From the NCBI RefSeq assembly GCF_048751585.1, contig NZ_JAZHOB010000012.1:76432-140431 (forward strand): a stretch of 64,000 nt of DNA, read 5' to 3'. Below the pieces are notes generated by a model. It was given only the letters and a program-made list of their open reading frames with translations, ran no database searches and had not been told where the DNA came from. The translations under genes were made by a program, and so were the position numbers. This document shows, piece after piece, positions 49,914-59,579 of the stretch. Numbering within the stretch: the stretch's first letter is position 1; every line of letters begins with the position of its first letter. The stretch comes from G025836975 sp048751585 (GTDB lineage Bacteria > Pseudomonadota > Gammaproteobacteria > Burkholderiales > Burkholderiaceae_B).

Positions 49914-51142
49914 ACACCCTGACCCGTCCTCAGACGGATGCCACGACTGAAGCCGTCCCTCCAGCGATGAGCTACCTGCAGCTCTTCGTTCGCTTCCTCA
50001 AGTTCGGCTTGCTCGCATGGGGCGGGCCTGTGGCTCAGATCGGCATGTTGCGCCGCGAGCTCGTGGACGAGGAACGCTGGATCTCCGTCAAACGCTTCAA
50101 CAAGCTGCTTGCGGTGATGCAGGTGCTGCCCGGACCCGAAGCCCACGAATTATGCGTTCATTTGGGCATCCGAGCGAAAGGGCGGCTGGGTGGCATGCTG
50201 GCGGGACTCGGGTTCATGCTTCCCGGATTCTTGCTGATGTTCGCGCTGTCCTGGTTGTACTTCCAGATTGACATCGTGGGTACCGCGCTGGGCGCTGCGT
50301 TCCTTGGCGTACAGGCGGCCGTGATCGCCCTGATCGTGCGCGCCGTGCACCGCATCGGCGAGCACATCCTGCTCGATCGCTGGTTGTGGGCCATTGCCAT
50401 CGTTTGCGCGCTGGCAGCCATAGTTCGTGTCGACTTTTGGATCACCCTGCCCGTGGGTGGGCTTGTGTACGCCCTGCTCGTGCTCAAGCATCGGGCCTCA
50501 GCACTGCTAGTGACGCTGGCAGCGGTGGCGCTGGCCACGGCCATGGCATTTTGGGCTGAGCCAACAGCAAAGCTGGTGGAAACGGTCGTTCGGGGCCAAG
50601 CCTCGGTGTTGCTCATCTTCGCCTCAGGCCTCAAGGCCGGCTTGCTCACCTTCGGCGGCGCCTACACAGCGATTCCGTTCGTTCGCAACGACGCCGTCGG
50701 GCGCGGGTGGATGACGGATGGGCAGTTCCTGGACGGCCTGGCGCTGTCCGGTGTGCTGCCGGCACCGCTCATCATCTTCGCCACGTTCGTCGGCTATGTG
50801 GCGGGGGGGCCGATCGGGGCGGTGGCCATGACGGTGGGTGTGTTTCTTCCGGCCTTTGCGTTCTCGCTGATTTTCTACGACCGGCTGGAGGCGGTCGTGG
50901 AGAACAAACGGCTACACGCCTTTCTGGACGGCGTCGCGGCTGGGGTAGTCGGCCTGATCGGCGCAACCACAATCGACTTGGCGCGGGTCACTGCCGAACG
51001 CGTGCCATCGCTGACGGCGGGCATGTCGATCTTCGCCGCGGCCCTGGCATTCCTTTATGTCTGGAAGAACAAGCTCAACGTCGTCGTCGTGATCCTCGCG
51101 GCGGGACTGGCGGGGTGGCTGGTGTTTCCGGGCCAAGGCTGA
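49910..51142 (+). CDS. chrA: ChrA chromate efflux transporter
   Basis: This 410-residue membrane protein of the CHR family exports chromate from the cytoplasm. It has two homologous halves, with FLKFGLLAWGGPVAQIGML and MQVLPGPEAHELCVHLG in the first and FASGLKAGLLTFGGAYTAIPF and LSGVLPAPLIIFATFVGY in the second, and about ten hydrophobic segments. It starts at a GTG that overlaps the chrB stop. Confidence 0.95.
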   Translation: MNTLTRPQTDATTEAVPPAMSYLQLFVRFLKFGLLAWGGPVAQIGMLRRELVDEERWISVKRFNKLLAVMQVLPGPEAHELCVHLGIRAKGRLGGMLAGLGFMLPGFLLMFALSWLYFQIDIVGTALGAAFLGVQAAVIALIVRAVHRIGEHILLDRWLWAIAIVCALAAIVRVDFWITLPVGGLVYALLVLKHRASALLVTLAAVALATAMAFWAEPTAKLVETVVRGQASVLLIFASGLKAGLLTFGGAYTAIPFVRNDAVGRGWMTDGQFLDGLALSGVLPAPLIIFATFVGYVAGGPIGAVAMTVGVFLPAFAFSLIFYDRLEAVVENKRLHAFLDGVAAGVVGLIGATTIDLARVTAERVPSLTAGMSIFAAALAFLYVWKNKLNVVVVILAAGLAGWLVFPGQG

Positions 51143-51201
51143 ACCTGATCGAGTCAGCCTTCGTCGCGCCGTTTCCGATCCACCTTGCTGAGGAAGCCAA
51201 G

Positions 51202-51795
51202 ATGCCTTACGAACTGAAGTCCCTTTCATGCGATCCGGCCAAACTCACCGGCCTGTCTGAGAAACTCATCGTCAGCCATTGGGAGAACAACTACGGCGGC
51301 GCTGTCAAGCGTCTCAACGCCATCGAGCAAGAGCTGGCGCAATTGAACTGGGGAGCGGCGCCGGTGTTCGAGATCAACGGCCTCAAGCGCGAGGAGATGA
51401 TCGCCAGCGGTTCCATGATCCTGCACGAGGTGTACTTCGATTCCCTCGGTGGCGCGGGAGGCGACCCTGGCGGGACGCTGAAGGCGGCCATCGTGCGCGA
51501 TTTCGGCTCCATGGACGCCTGGCGCGCCCAATTCACGGCCATGGGCAAGGCCCAGGGCGGCGGCTCCGGCTGGACCCTGTTGGTGTGGAGTCCGCGCCGG
51601 GGGCGTCTCGTGAACGCCTGGGCCGCCGACCACGCCCACAACCTGCCCGGCGCCACGCCGCTGATCGCCCTCGACATGTACGAGCACAGCTACCACATGG
51701 ACTTCGGCGCCAAGGCCGGGGCTTACGTGGACGCCTTCATGCAAAACCTGTCCTGGACCACCGCCGAAGCGGCTTTCACCCGATTGGGAGCCTGA
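51202..51795 (+). CDS. chrC: Fe/Mn superoxide dismutase (ChrC-type)
   Basis: This 197-residue superoxide dismutase of the Fe/Mn family has metal ligands in SHWENNYGG (His), ILHEVYF (His) and ALDMYEHSYHMDF (Asp and His). In chrBAC operons it removes superoxide formed when chromate is reduced. It lies 59 bases after chrA. The sequence lacks a signal peptide, so it is cytoplasmic. Confidence 0.9.
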   Translation: MPYELKSLSCDPAKLTGLSEKLIVSHWENNYGGAVKRLNAIEQELAQLNWGAAPVFEINGLKREEMIASGSMILHEVYFDSLGGAGGDPGGTLKAAIVRDFGSMDAWRAQFTAMGKAQGGGSGWTLLVWSPRRGRLVNAWAADHAHNLPGATPLIALDMYEHSYHMDFGAKAGAYVDAFMQNLSWTTAEAAFTRLGA

Positions 51796-51917
51796 ACATG
51801 GACCGCACCATCAAACCCGAAACCCCGAAATCCGAACTCGCCAGTACGTTCAATCCTGCTGCGGGAGGGAGGCGCCCGGAACGATGTGTTGATCGTTTAT
51901 CCCCACCAGGAGGTAAT

Positions 51918-52820
51918 ATGACCCGTAAAACCCGAATCCTTTTCGCCGCAGCAACAGCAGTCTGCATGCAAATGGCCGTTGCGGCCGGACCGACGGTCGA
52001 CACGGCAACGATCGAGTCCGTGACGGGACTCAAGGGCAACTACAACAAGACCGAGAACGTCTTCAAGGTCAGCAAGCCGCGCGATGACGTGAAGATCAGC
52101 GTGGATCGCTGGACGATGCCCCCCTTCATGGGCCTGACATCGTGGGCTGCATTCACGCCGATGGGCGGCAGCACGATGATGATGGGCGACACGGTGCTGT
52201 TCGAGGACGAGGTCAATCCGGCCATGAGCGCCGCTCTTGAAGCCGGCCTGGAAGTGACGGCGCTGCACAACCACTTCTTCTTCGACCAGCCCAAGGTTTA
52301 CTTCATGCACATCGGCGGGATGGGCGATGCGCGGCAACTGGCCACAGGGGTCAAGGCTGTGTATGACCGGGTCGCGCAGGTGCGAGCAAGCCAACCCAAA
52401 CCCGCAAAGGCCTTTGGCGGCAGCATTCCCACGCCCAGCAGCATCACCGCGGCGCGCATCGAGGAAATCCTCGGCGCCAAGCCGCAAGTGAAGGACGGCA
52501 TGGTCAAGGTGAGCTTCGGGCGCGAGGCGAAGATGTACGGCACACCCGTCGGCAATGAGATGGGCGTCAACACCTGGGCTGCGTTTGCAGGGACCGACGA
52601 GCGGGCCGTGGTGGACGGTGACTTCGCGATGCGTGAGGAGGAACTCCAGACCGTACTCAAGGTGTTGCGGCGAGAAGGAATCAACATCGTGGCGATCCAC
52701 AACCACATGACGCACGAGGAGCCGCGCTACGTCTTTCTGCACTACTGGGGCAAAGGCAAAGCGGCGGAGCTGGCGCAGTCGTTGAAAAGGACTTTGGACG
52801 CACAGAAGGCCGTGAAATGA
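51918..52820 (+). CDS. DUF1259 (LppY/LpqO) exported protein
   Basis: This 300-residue protein has an N-terminal signal peptide (TRKTRILFAAATAVCMQMAVA) and two DUF1259 repeats, each with a His-rich signature: ALHNHFFFDQPKVYFMHI near residue 113 and AIHNHMTHEEPRYVFLHYWG near 255. Such genes often accompany chromate operons; the role is unclear. The ATG at 51918 follows CAGGAGG. Its stop is directly joined to the truncated traD gene. Confidence 0.85.
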   Translation: MTRKTRILFAAATAVCMQMAVAAGPTVDTATIESVTGLKGNYNKTENVFKVSKPRDDVKISVDRWTMPPFMGLTSWAAFTPMGGSTMMMGDTVLFEDEVNPAMSAALEAGLEVTALHNHFFFDQPKVYFMHIGGMGDARQLATGVKAVYDRVAQVRASQPKPAKAFGGSIPTPSSITAARIEEILGAKPQVKDGMVKVSFGREAKMYGTPVGNEMGVNTWAAFAGTDERAVVDGDFAMREEELQTVLKVLRREGINIVAIHNHMTHEEPRYVFLHYWGKGKAAELAQSLKRTLDAQKAVK

Positions 52821-52821
52821 C

Positions 52822-53643
52822 GCGGGCCGGCCCCTGGCGCTCTTTGCCCTGCCTCGTGGCTTGTCCGACGCCGAAGTCGCGGCGGCGGTGGGCAACTCGA
52901 TGTTCAGCGATCTGGTCTCGGTCGCCGGCCACATCTACAAATTCGGCATCGACGACGGGCTACCCGGCGCAGCGATGAGCGCCAAGATTCCGATCAACGT
53001 CCACGCCGACGAATTCAATGAACTCATGGGCGACGAGTTCATTCCGATGGTCAACAAGGGCGGCGGTGCCGGCGTGCAGGTGACGGCCTACACGCAGACC
53101 TTGAGCGACATCGAGGCCCGCATCGGCAACAGGGCCAAGGCCGGCCAGGTGGTCGGCAACTTCAACAATCTGTTCATGCTGCGCGTGCGCGAGACCGCCA
53201 CCGCCGAGCTGTTGACGCGACAACTGCCCAAGGTCGAGGTGTATGCCACGGCGTTGATGAGCGGCGCCACCGACAGTTCCGACCCGCGCGGCAATACCGC
53301 TTTCACGTCCAACACCCAGGACCGCATCAGCAGCAACAGCGTGCCGCTGATCGAGCCGGCGCATGTGGTTGCGCTGCCCAAGGGGCAGTGCTTCGCGCTG
53401 ATCGAGGGCGGCAACCTATGGAAAGTCCGCATGCCGCTGCCGGCGCCCGACCCCGACGAGGCCATGCCGAAGGATCTGCAGGAGCTGGCCGGCTACATGC
53501 GCCAGCACTACGTCGAGGCCGGCGACTGGTGGGACAATCAGGGCCTGCCCGGCCTGCCCGGCCTGCAGGACAGCGGGTTGCCCGCCGACCTGCTGGACGA
53601 CTTCAAGCAGATGGCGGCCGTCGGTGAAGAGGCCGAAGCATGA
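52822..53643 (+). pseudogene. traD: 5'-truncated traD (ICE coupling protein)
   Basis: Only about 273 C-terminal codons remain of a coupling-protein ATPase that should be roughly 700 residues long. The fragment opens in mid-protein at GRPLALFALPRGLSD, contains the Walker B strand INVHADEFNEL and QVTAYTQTLSDIEARIGNRA, and ends in an acidic tail. There is no proper start; Walker A is lost. The upstream part was replaced by the chromate cassette, so this ICE cannot make this coupling protein from this locus. The end overlaps the next gene by ATGA. Confidence 0.85.
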
Positions 53644-54389
53644 GCGATCCGGCCGTCGCGGCCCAGCGCCAGCAGCAGCGACAGCAAGGCCTGATCGCCG
53701 GCCTGGTCACGCTGCCGTTCCGCTTCTTCGGCGTGCTGTGCGGCGCGCTGCTGCTGTGCATCCTGATCGAATGCGTCGGCATGCACTTCTTCTGGCCCGA
53801 GCAGGGCTGGCGCCACGCGCAGGGCATGCTGCACTACGAGCTGGGTCAGCTCTCCACGCACTTCACGCGCAGCGCGCTGGTGCAGGAGCCGGGGCGCACC
53901 GCACACCGGCTGGTCGAGCAAGGCTACGACTGGCTGTTCGTGAAAAGCGGTCTGCTGGACTGGATACGCGATGCCTCGGCGCAGGCCAGCGCCGGCAGCC
54001 ACCGCCCGACCAAGGATTTTCGCTACTACATCGGCTTGGTCTACGTGAACGTGGAGAGCTACCTGATCGCGGCGGCCTACACGACGCTGGTCTTCCTCGT
54101 GCGGCTGCTGGTGCTGTGCCTGACCCTGCCGCTGTTCCTGATGGTCGCCTTCGTCGGGCTGGTGGACGGCTTGGTACGCCGGGACATCCGCCGCTTCGGC
54201 GCGGGACGCGAATCGGGGTTCATCTATCACCGCGCCAGGGCCAGCCTGATCCCGCTGGCCGTGCTGCCGTGGGTGACTTACCTGGCACTGCCGGTCAGCG
54301 TGAACCCGCTGCTGATCCTGCTGCCCAGCGCCGCATTGCTCGGCGTGGCGGTGTGCATTGCGGCGGCGACGTTCAAGAAGTATCTGTAG
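53640..54389 (+). CDS. TIGR03747 family ICE membrane protein
   Basis: This 249-residue integral membrane protein belongs to the ICE transfer family TIGR03747, which lies next to traD. It has a membrane segment at about 20-45, a periplasmic region (FWPEQGWRHAQGML, TKDFRYYIGLVYVNVESYL) and several further segments at about 140-245. It is likely part of the mating apparatus, though its role is not defined. The start overlaps traD. Confidence 0.85.
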   Translation: MSDPAVAAQRQQQRQQGLIAGLVTLPFRFFGVLCGALLLCILIECVGMHFFWPEQGWRHAQGMLHYELGQLSTHFTRSALVQEPGRTAHRLVEQGYDWLFVKSGLLDWIRDASAQASAGSHRPTKDFRYYIGLVYVNVESYLIAAAYTTLVFLVRLLVLCLTLPLFLMVAFVGLVDGLVRRDIRRFGAGRESGFIYHRARASLIPLAVLPWVTYLALPVSVNPLLILLPSAALLGVAVCIAAATFKKYL

Positions 54390-54480
54390 CTGCAGCCCTG
54401 CGCCAGGTCAGATGAACGATGCCGTAGTTTCGGTTCTCTGTTTCGTCAAGCACGTCAGCATCGGCGTGAACGAATACGTT

Positions 54481-57108
54481 TCAAGCAATCTTCTTCTGCC
54501 TGTCTCGCAGAGACGCGGCCCAGTCCTTCAAAGCCTGGATGTCCTGAAAGAGATCAGTAGGTGGTGGCGGCGCGGCATTCCTACCGCTGGATGGATCGTG
54601 TGCGTCAACAATGTCGCAGCACTTCTTGAATCCAGCGGCGAAAGCATCGCAGTCAGCCTCGGTGAGCGCACTGACCTTCTTCAGGTCCTTGGCGTTGATG
54701 TAGTCCCTGTGGCGCTGAATAACGCGGACGAAAGCGATGTCTTCCAGGCCGCGCTCCCATGTGGCGCGCAGCGAGTTGTAGAGCTTTGCCACCTCGACCG
54801 CGTACTCGTCTTCCTGGTTGTTGTCATGCAGCAGCTTTACCGCACGTGCCGCCTTCTCCAGCTTGTCGATGCGATCTTCGACGCTCTGGGCCTTCCAGGG
54901 CAGGCCGTCGGCCACCATACCGGCTCCCGCGGCGCCACGACTGAGCGTCGTGAGCCGCACTGCCCGCCCGGTCTTCGTCGCGTGGTCATTCAGATCGTTC
55001 ACGAACACCAGATCATGCGTGAAGACAATGACCTGACGGTTCTCCGCTTCTTCCACGAGACGCTTGGCCACCTGCCCACGCCAGCGATGGTCCAACGAGG
55101 ACACCGGGTCATCGAAGACCAGAGCAGAGCGGTGCATCGCGGTGGCAAGCTCGGTCATGAAGGCGGCCAGCGCCACGCAGGTCTTTTCCCCTTCGCTCAG
55201 GATTTCGTGGACCTTGGCATCCGGCTTGGCGAAGAGGCGCACCTGATACTGCGGTGAGCCGTACTTGCCGCCGGAGCGCACGATTTCGACGCGAACCTTC
55301 GAGGCCGCAAGCCTGACAATCTCCTCCTGAAATCTGTCGCGCAGCCGGGGAGTAATCACGGTGTCGGCAATGTCGTTGCCCATCTTGGTGATGGTGTTCG
55401 TCGCCGTTTCGCCCGCACACTCGGTCAGAAACCGGATGCTCTTCAGCCGCTGGATCTCGTCAGTGACGACCTGCAGCATGCCAGCGAGCAGCGCCCGGTC
55501 GCTCAGCTCGGCGAAATCGGCTTCCAGCTTCTTGCGTTCATCCGCGTCAGCGGACTTGCGCAGCTCGGCGGCGTAGCTGCGGATCATGGTCTGAAGCTGG
55601 CCGAGATCAGGCAGCGGCGACAGCGGAACGGGCGGAAGCTGTACCTCGCCGTTTCCGCCCAAGGCTTTGAGCAGAACGTGGCGCCGCAGCCGGGCTGCGG
55701 CGATGAAGCGGCGCGTCTGCTGCTGCAGCTCCTGATTCTGGAGGCCCAGCTCGTCGAGACTGGCCTTCACCGCCCGCGTGCCGATTGCCCCGGTAGCTAT
55801 GGTCTGACGTGCGATCTGAGCCGCCTTCTCTGCCTCGCGTGCCAGCTGTTCCGTGTCCTTCTGGATGAAATCCTCGAAGCGTGCCATCCGTGCACGTGCT
55901 TCAGCTTCCAATGGCTGCTGGCAAAGCATGCAATGCGCGTCTTCGGCCGACGGCGGGAACGGTTCTCCGGGGTATGCGATCTCCGTCGAGTAGCGTCGGG
56001 CGGAATCCCATAGCGCCCGCCACGTCTCGCCGCCGACGCCGGCAAGGGGTTCGCCCGTGAAGGCCTTCTCCGCGGCAAGACGTGCAGCGTCCCGTTTCGA
56101 CCGTGCGTCCTTGGCGAGGGCAGCGGCTGCCAGCAGCTCCTCATCGGTGGTTCTGGCTGCAACGCTGTTCATCACGGTAATCAGCCGCATGACGTTGTCG
56201 GCTTTAACGGTCTGCTCCGCTGCCGCCTTGGCCGGATTCTTCGACAGGTCTTCCCGCAGACGCTCAAGACGGGCGCTTTCGTCTGCCGAGAGCACCGCCA
56301 GGGCTTCAATCTTCTTTGCGTCAGTATTGGCGTTCAGCGCCGCAAGCGCCTTCCCCACGGCCGTGGTGGCCTTCCAGGTTGGCGCCGCAAAGATCGGATT
56401 GCGGGCCTTCTCAAGCTGCTTCTGCTCAGCTGCGAGGGCATCCTTCACCGACTGGCAAGCTGCAGCAAGCTCATCCGGTACGTCCAGTCCAAAGGGTCGG
56501 AATGCAACTTCGTTCTTCTCGCGGATATGCACTGAGGCGCAGTCGCTATCGAACACGCTCACCGCTGACAGCGTTGCATGCGGATTTGTGCCGTTCTGCC
56601 ACTGCTCGACCGGCTGCGGCGTACCGCCGACCCCGTACGCGATGTTCGCGCCGACGCGCTTCGGGGGCTGATCGGCATACACATTGGGTTCGATCTTTCC
56701 GGCATGCCTTGCACGACATGCGCGCTTCAGGATGCGTGCGTAGCCGGACTTGCCCGCACCGTTGTCGCCGTAGATGATCGTGATTCCATTCGGCTCGAAG
56801 CCGAGTGCCTGGCCGGCGGCAAGGTTGTTCACGCCGGTCACGTCGGCAATCGACAGAAGCGATACCGCGGCGGTCTGACCGGGGTTGGCCGGAAGGTGGG
56901 CCTTCTCCAGCGGTACCGCTTTCAGCGCGCCTACGGGTGCACCTTTGCCCTGTTTGCAAAGGTCCACGAGTTCGCCGATATCGGCGTCCGTCAGACGGCC
57001 GTTTGCGATGATGCGGCGCAGGGCGTCACGCTGCCAGAGTGGACGATCCTTTGACCAGTCCAGAATCGTTTCCAGGACGGTCTTTTGCGGTGCGGCGGGT
57101 TTCTGCAT
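54481..57108 (-). CDS. RloC/Rad50-like AAA ATPase with zinc-hook CxxC (defence operon)
   Basis: This 875-residue ATPase of the SMC/RecF-like AAA_13 group has Walker A GDNGAGKS at 114-121, a CMLC zinc-hook-type motif at 393-396 between coiled-coil arms, the ABC signature LSEGEK at 637-642, Walker B ending DDP at 666-668 and a His-loop FTHD at 696-699. Its plan resembles RloC and related defence ATPases, but I cannot find an anticodon-nuclease triad in the last 170 residues. It is the last gene of the defence-like operon and has GAGGAACAAGAA upstream. Confidence 0.82.
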   Translation of the reverse strand: MQKPAAPQKTVLETILDWSKDRPLWQRDALRRIIANGRLTDADIGELVDLCKQGKGAPVGALKAVPLEKAHLPANPGQTAAVSLLSIADVTGVNNLAAGQALGFEPNGITIIYGDNGAGKSGYARILKRACRARHAGKIEPNVYADQPPKRVGANIAYGVGGTPQPVEQWQNGTNPHATLSAVSVFDSDCASVHIREKNEVAFRPFGLDVPDELAAACQSVKDALAAEQKQLEKARNPIFAAPTWKATTAVGKALAALNANTDAKKIEALAVLSADESARLERLREDLSKNPAKAAAEQTVKADNVMRLITVMNSVAARTTDEELLAAAALAKDARSKRDAARLAAEKAFTGEPLAGVGGETWRALWDSARRYSTEIAYPGEPFPPSAEDAHCMLCQQPLEAEARARMARFEDFIQKDTEQLAREAEKAAQIARQTIATGAIGTRAVKASLDELGLQNQELQQQTRRFIAAARLRRHVLLKALGGNGEVQLPPVPLSPLPDLGQLQTMIRSYAAELRKSADADERKKLEADFAELSDRALLAGMLQVVTDEIQRLKSIRFLTECAGETATNTITKMGNDIADTVITPRLRDRFQEEIVRLAASKVRVEIVRSGGKYGSPQYQVRLFAKPDAKVHEILSEGEKTCVALAAFMTELATAMHRSALVFDDPVSSLDHRWRGQVAKRLVEEAENRQVIVFTHDLVFVNDLNDHATKTGRAVRLTTLSRGAAGAGMVADGLPWKAQSVEDRIDKLEKAARAVKLLHDNNQEDEYAVEVAKLYNSLRATWERGLEDIAFVRVIQRHRDYINAKDLKKVSALTEADCDAFAAGFKKCCDIVDAHDPSSGRNAAPPPPTDLFQDIQALKDWAASLRDRQKKIA

Positions 57109-57218
57109 TTCTTGTTCCTCTTCCCTGCCGATTCATCATGCCCGTGAAGCGGCGATTTTCCGCCGCCTAGGTGCCTCGCTGGAATCGCTTTTGCTCACTG
57201 AAGTCGATCAAGGGCAGC

Positions 57219-58214
57219 TCAACTACGTCTTGACCTCAAAGCGCAGGTAATCCGCGAAACCAGCGTCTGCTCAAGTTCGGGCTCCTCATCGCTTTGGAAA
57301 GCGATGCGCGTGCGCTCTTGGTTGGCATGGTCATCCAGGTATTCCCCTGTGACCAGTACGATCAAGGTGTAGGACTCTTGGTCACCGTCGATCAGCCTTT
57401 CGGGAAGCTCCGGAAGCAGGTCCCGCAGCTTACTCGTGGTGACTTCCCGCCCGTTCGCACACAAATTGAGTTCGTGGCGCGAGCGACCGTCCCGGTGGCG
57501 ATAAGCCTGCAACGCGAATGTATGGCCGGAAACCTCGAAGAACTGCTCTTGGATGTGCGCCAGCACTGTTGCCTGAAACAGGGCGTGCAAGTCAATCGGA
57601 GCGTGTCCAGGAGACTCCAGAGTTATCGGAGGGCAGGAGCGGGCCGCAAACCGGATCAGAAAGTGCGCAATGATGCGTTCAGCGATGGTCTCGGGCTGGG
57701 TAGGCCACCCAGCCCGAAACTTGTCATCCATGCCCCGCAAGGAGGTATGCGTGCCACATGCCTCTTTGACTTCAGACGTGGTGTCTGCGCCTTTCAGTTC
57801 ATCTTGGATGCTGAAGTCGAACTCGCGCAGAAAAGCCTTACCGTCGCGTTTGAAGACGCTGCGGATGTGTACGGATGAAAAGACCTTCAGGAAGGTGAAG
57901 CGTCCGACACCACGACCGCCGACTTTGACCTTTGAAAGCGTGTGCGCCTCTTGAAACGAAGCCAAGTTCTTGTCGTTGAAGCCAACGCCATCATCAATGA
58001 CATCGAAGCCGTCCACGACCAGAGTCCCATCCCCAGCTTGATGGGCAAGATCGTTAGAGGCAACCAGACGGATACGAATCGAATGATTGCTGAAGCCGTC
58101 TAGACGCTCTTCGATTGCATCGACGGCATTCGAGATGGCCTCGTAAAGAGGCATCATTGCCTTGGCCTGAGAAAGCTCCAGTCGATCCACCAGACCTTTG
58201 ATGTTTGCTTGCAC
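57219..58214 (-). CDS. GHKL ATPase (MutL/MORC-like) of defence operon
   Basis: This 331-residue protein has a GHKL ATP-binding fold: N-box with Glu25, Asn29 and Asp32 (YEAISNAVDAIEE), G1 box DDGVGF at 74-79 and G2 box GGRGVGRF at 99-106. After the ATPase domain it has a second domain to about 300. Its GTG start overlaps by one base (TAGTG) the stop of the AIPR reading frame, so the two are coupled. The last residues (LRSRRS) may be out of frame, since another frame gives DYLRFEVKT and a stop. GHKL ATPases pair with AIPR proteins in mza-type defence systems. Confidence 0.78.
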   Translation of the reverse strand: MQANIKGLVDRLELSQAKAMMPLYEAISNAVDAIEERLDGFSNHSIRIRLVASNDLAHQAGDGTLVVDGFDVIDDGVGFNDKNLASFQEAHTLSKVKVGGRGVGRFTFLKVFSSVHIRSVFKRDGKAFLREFDFSIQDELKGADTTSEVKEACGTHTSLRGMDDKFRAGWPTQPETIAERIIAHFLIRFAARSCPPITLESPGHAPIDLHALFQATVLAHIQEQFFEVSGHTFALQAYRHRDGRSRHELNLCANGREVTTSKLRDLLPELPERLIDGDQESYTLIVLVTGEYLDDHANQERTRIAFQSDEEPELEQTLVSRITCALRSRRS

Positions 58215-59579
58215 TATTGATTTCCTCCCTGACTCTGCTGCGCCAAGGTCGCCATCAAACGGCCTTTCACGGTTCGACAGTCCGTTTTGTTCTCAAAAAC
58301 GCTGCGCGCCTGCTTGTTCCACTGCTCGCCCTGGACAGAAGTCACAAGACGTTCGCAAACAAGATCGACCTCACGTGAAATCGCTGTCAGTTCATCCTGG
58401 GTCGTCCTCCCCCTGCTTGACCAGATAGGTGACGCCAGCCATCTGCAAGGTCTGCTGCCACATGGCCTGCCGCTCATCGAGCGCGGCAAAGTCTTCCAGC
58501 TCTACGGCATTCTGGCGGTTACGCGATTGGGTAACACGATCGCCAAAGCCATCAGGCACGTTCTCAAGACAAACGAAAGTCGCCATGACTACGGTGGGAT
58601 GTGCATCGTAGTGGGCCAGTGGCTCGCGGGCTATCGCCCCAACTGTCTGCGCGCCGTTGATGATGGACAGGCCTCGAATGCGAAACGTGCCAGTCTGCCG
58701 ATGCGGGTCGCGGGGATGCTGCTCCGTTATGGAGTCGCAGAGGAAGGTGACGCCGTTATTGAAGTAGAAGAAGTGCTGTGCTTCCTGTCGGAGCGTCTCG
58801 GTCAGCCCCGCATTGACGGTGGTCGTACCCTTGAACCGCCGAATGTTCCGATCAACCAGATGCTCCTCGTGTGCCGCCCAAAGCTCGGCGAGCCGCTTGG
58901 CGTCCATGCGGCCGTAGAACGCCCGGTAGGGCTCTTGCGTGTGACCGAAGTCCTTCAATTCGACTTCGGCTTCTATGGGCTGGGCCGAAACCCCATCCAG
59001 ATGCAGATCGTGCAGGGTCGTGAGCCCATAGGCATGGCACCGAAGAAAGCCCGGATTTGCTCCGTTGAACGCGCGCTCCAAGTCGGCAAAGATGTCGCGC
59101 CGGTCATCGGACACCGCCGTACCGGAATAGGCCAGCACGACTTTGATCCTGCAGACACCGCTGTTCAAGGCATTGGTGATTGCCGCTTGGCGGTTCTGCA
59201 GGGCGTTGTTGAAACGGTTCCACCGTCCTTGCAGAAGGTCGGTTACGCCATCCCGAAATTTGGATACCTCGCCGAGTTCCGGCTCGCCAGTGCCTGACTC
59301 TTTGTACTTGGATTGGACCAGCCAGATCGTCTGATCTGTTGAAACGAATACGGAATCTATTCCATGATCTTGACCACCATCGATACTGGCGGCCACGGAC
59401 TCATCGAGATTGGCGCCGGCGTCTTCATGCAGGACGAATGCTGCAATTGCCTTGGACAGAAAGTTGCTTCGCCGAGATTCTGGCGTGTTCCCTGTTCCCG
59501 TGATTCGGGTGGAGTAATCTGCATCGAGTTTCCGGCATAGCAGATCGAGTTCGAGGGGCCGAGCGACAACTGTTGCCAT
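58214..59579 (-). pseudogene. AIPR-family protein with frameshift (defence operon)
   Basis: The protein starts MATVVARPLELDLLCRKLD and has a nuclease-like core (GIDSVFVSTDQTIWLVQSK with Asp75, Gln89 and Lys91) followed by the AIPR domain (FFYFNNGVTFLC, RGLSIINGAQTVGAI, QSRNRQNAVELEDFAALDE). In-frame translation stops early after VKQGEDDPG. Removing one G from a GGGGG run near 58410 joins it to RTTQDELTAISREVD and onward to a stop that overlaps the next gene. The full product would be about 455 residues. AIPR proteins take part in abortive phage resistance. Confidence 0.8.

Noticed and set aside
57109..57218. Missing C-terminal part of the GHKL protein fused to the AAA ATPase
   Set aside because: All frames contain stops between the two genes and the AAA gene has its own GAGG site and ATG, so they are separate genes.
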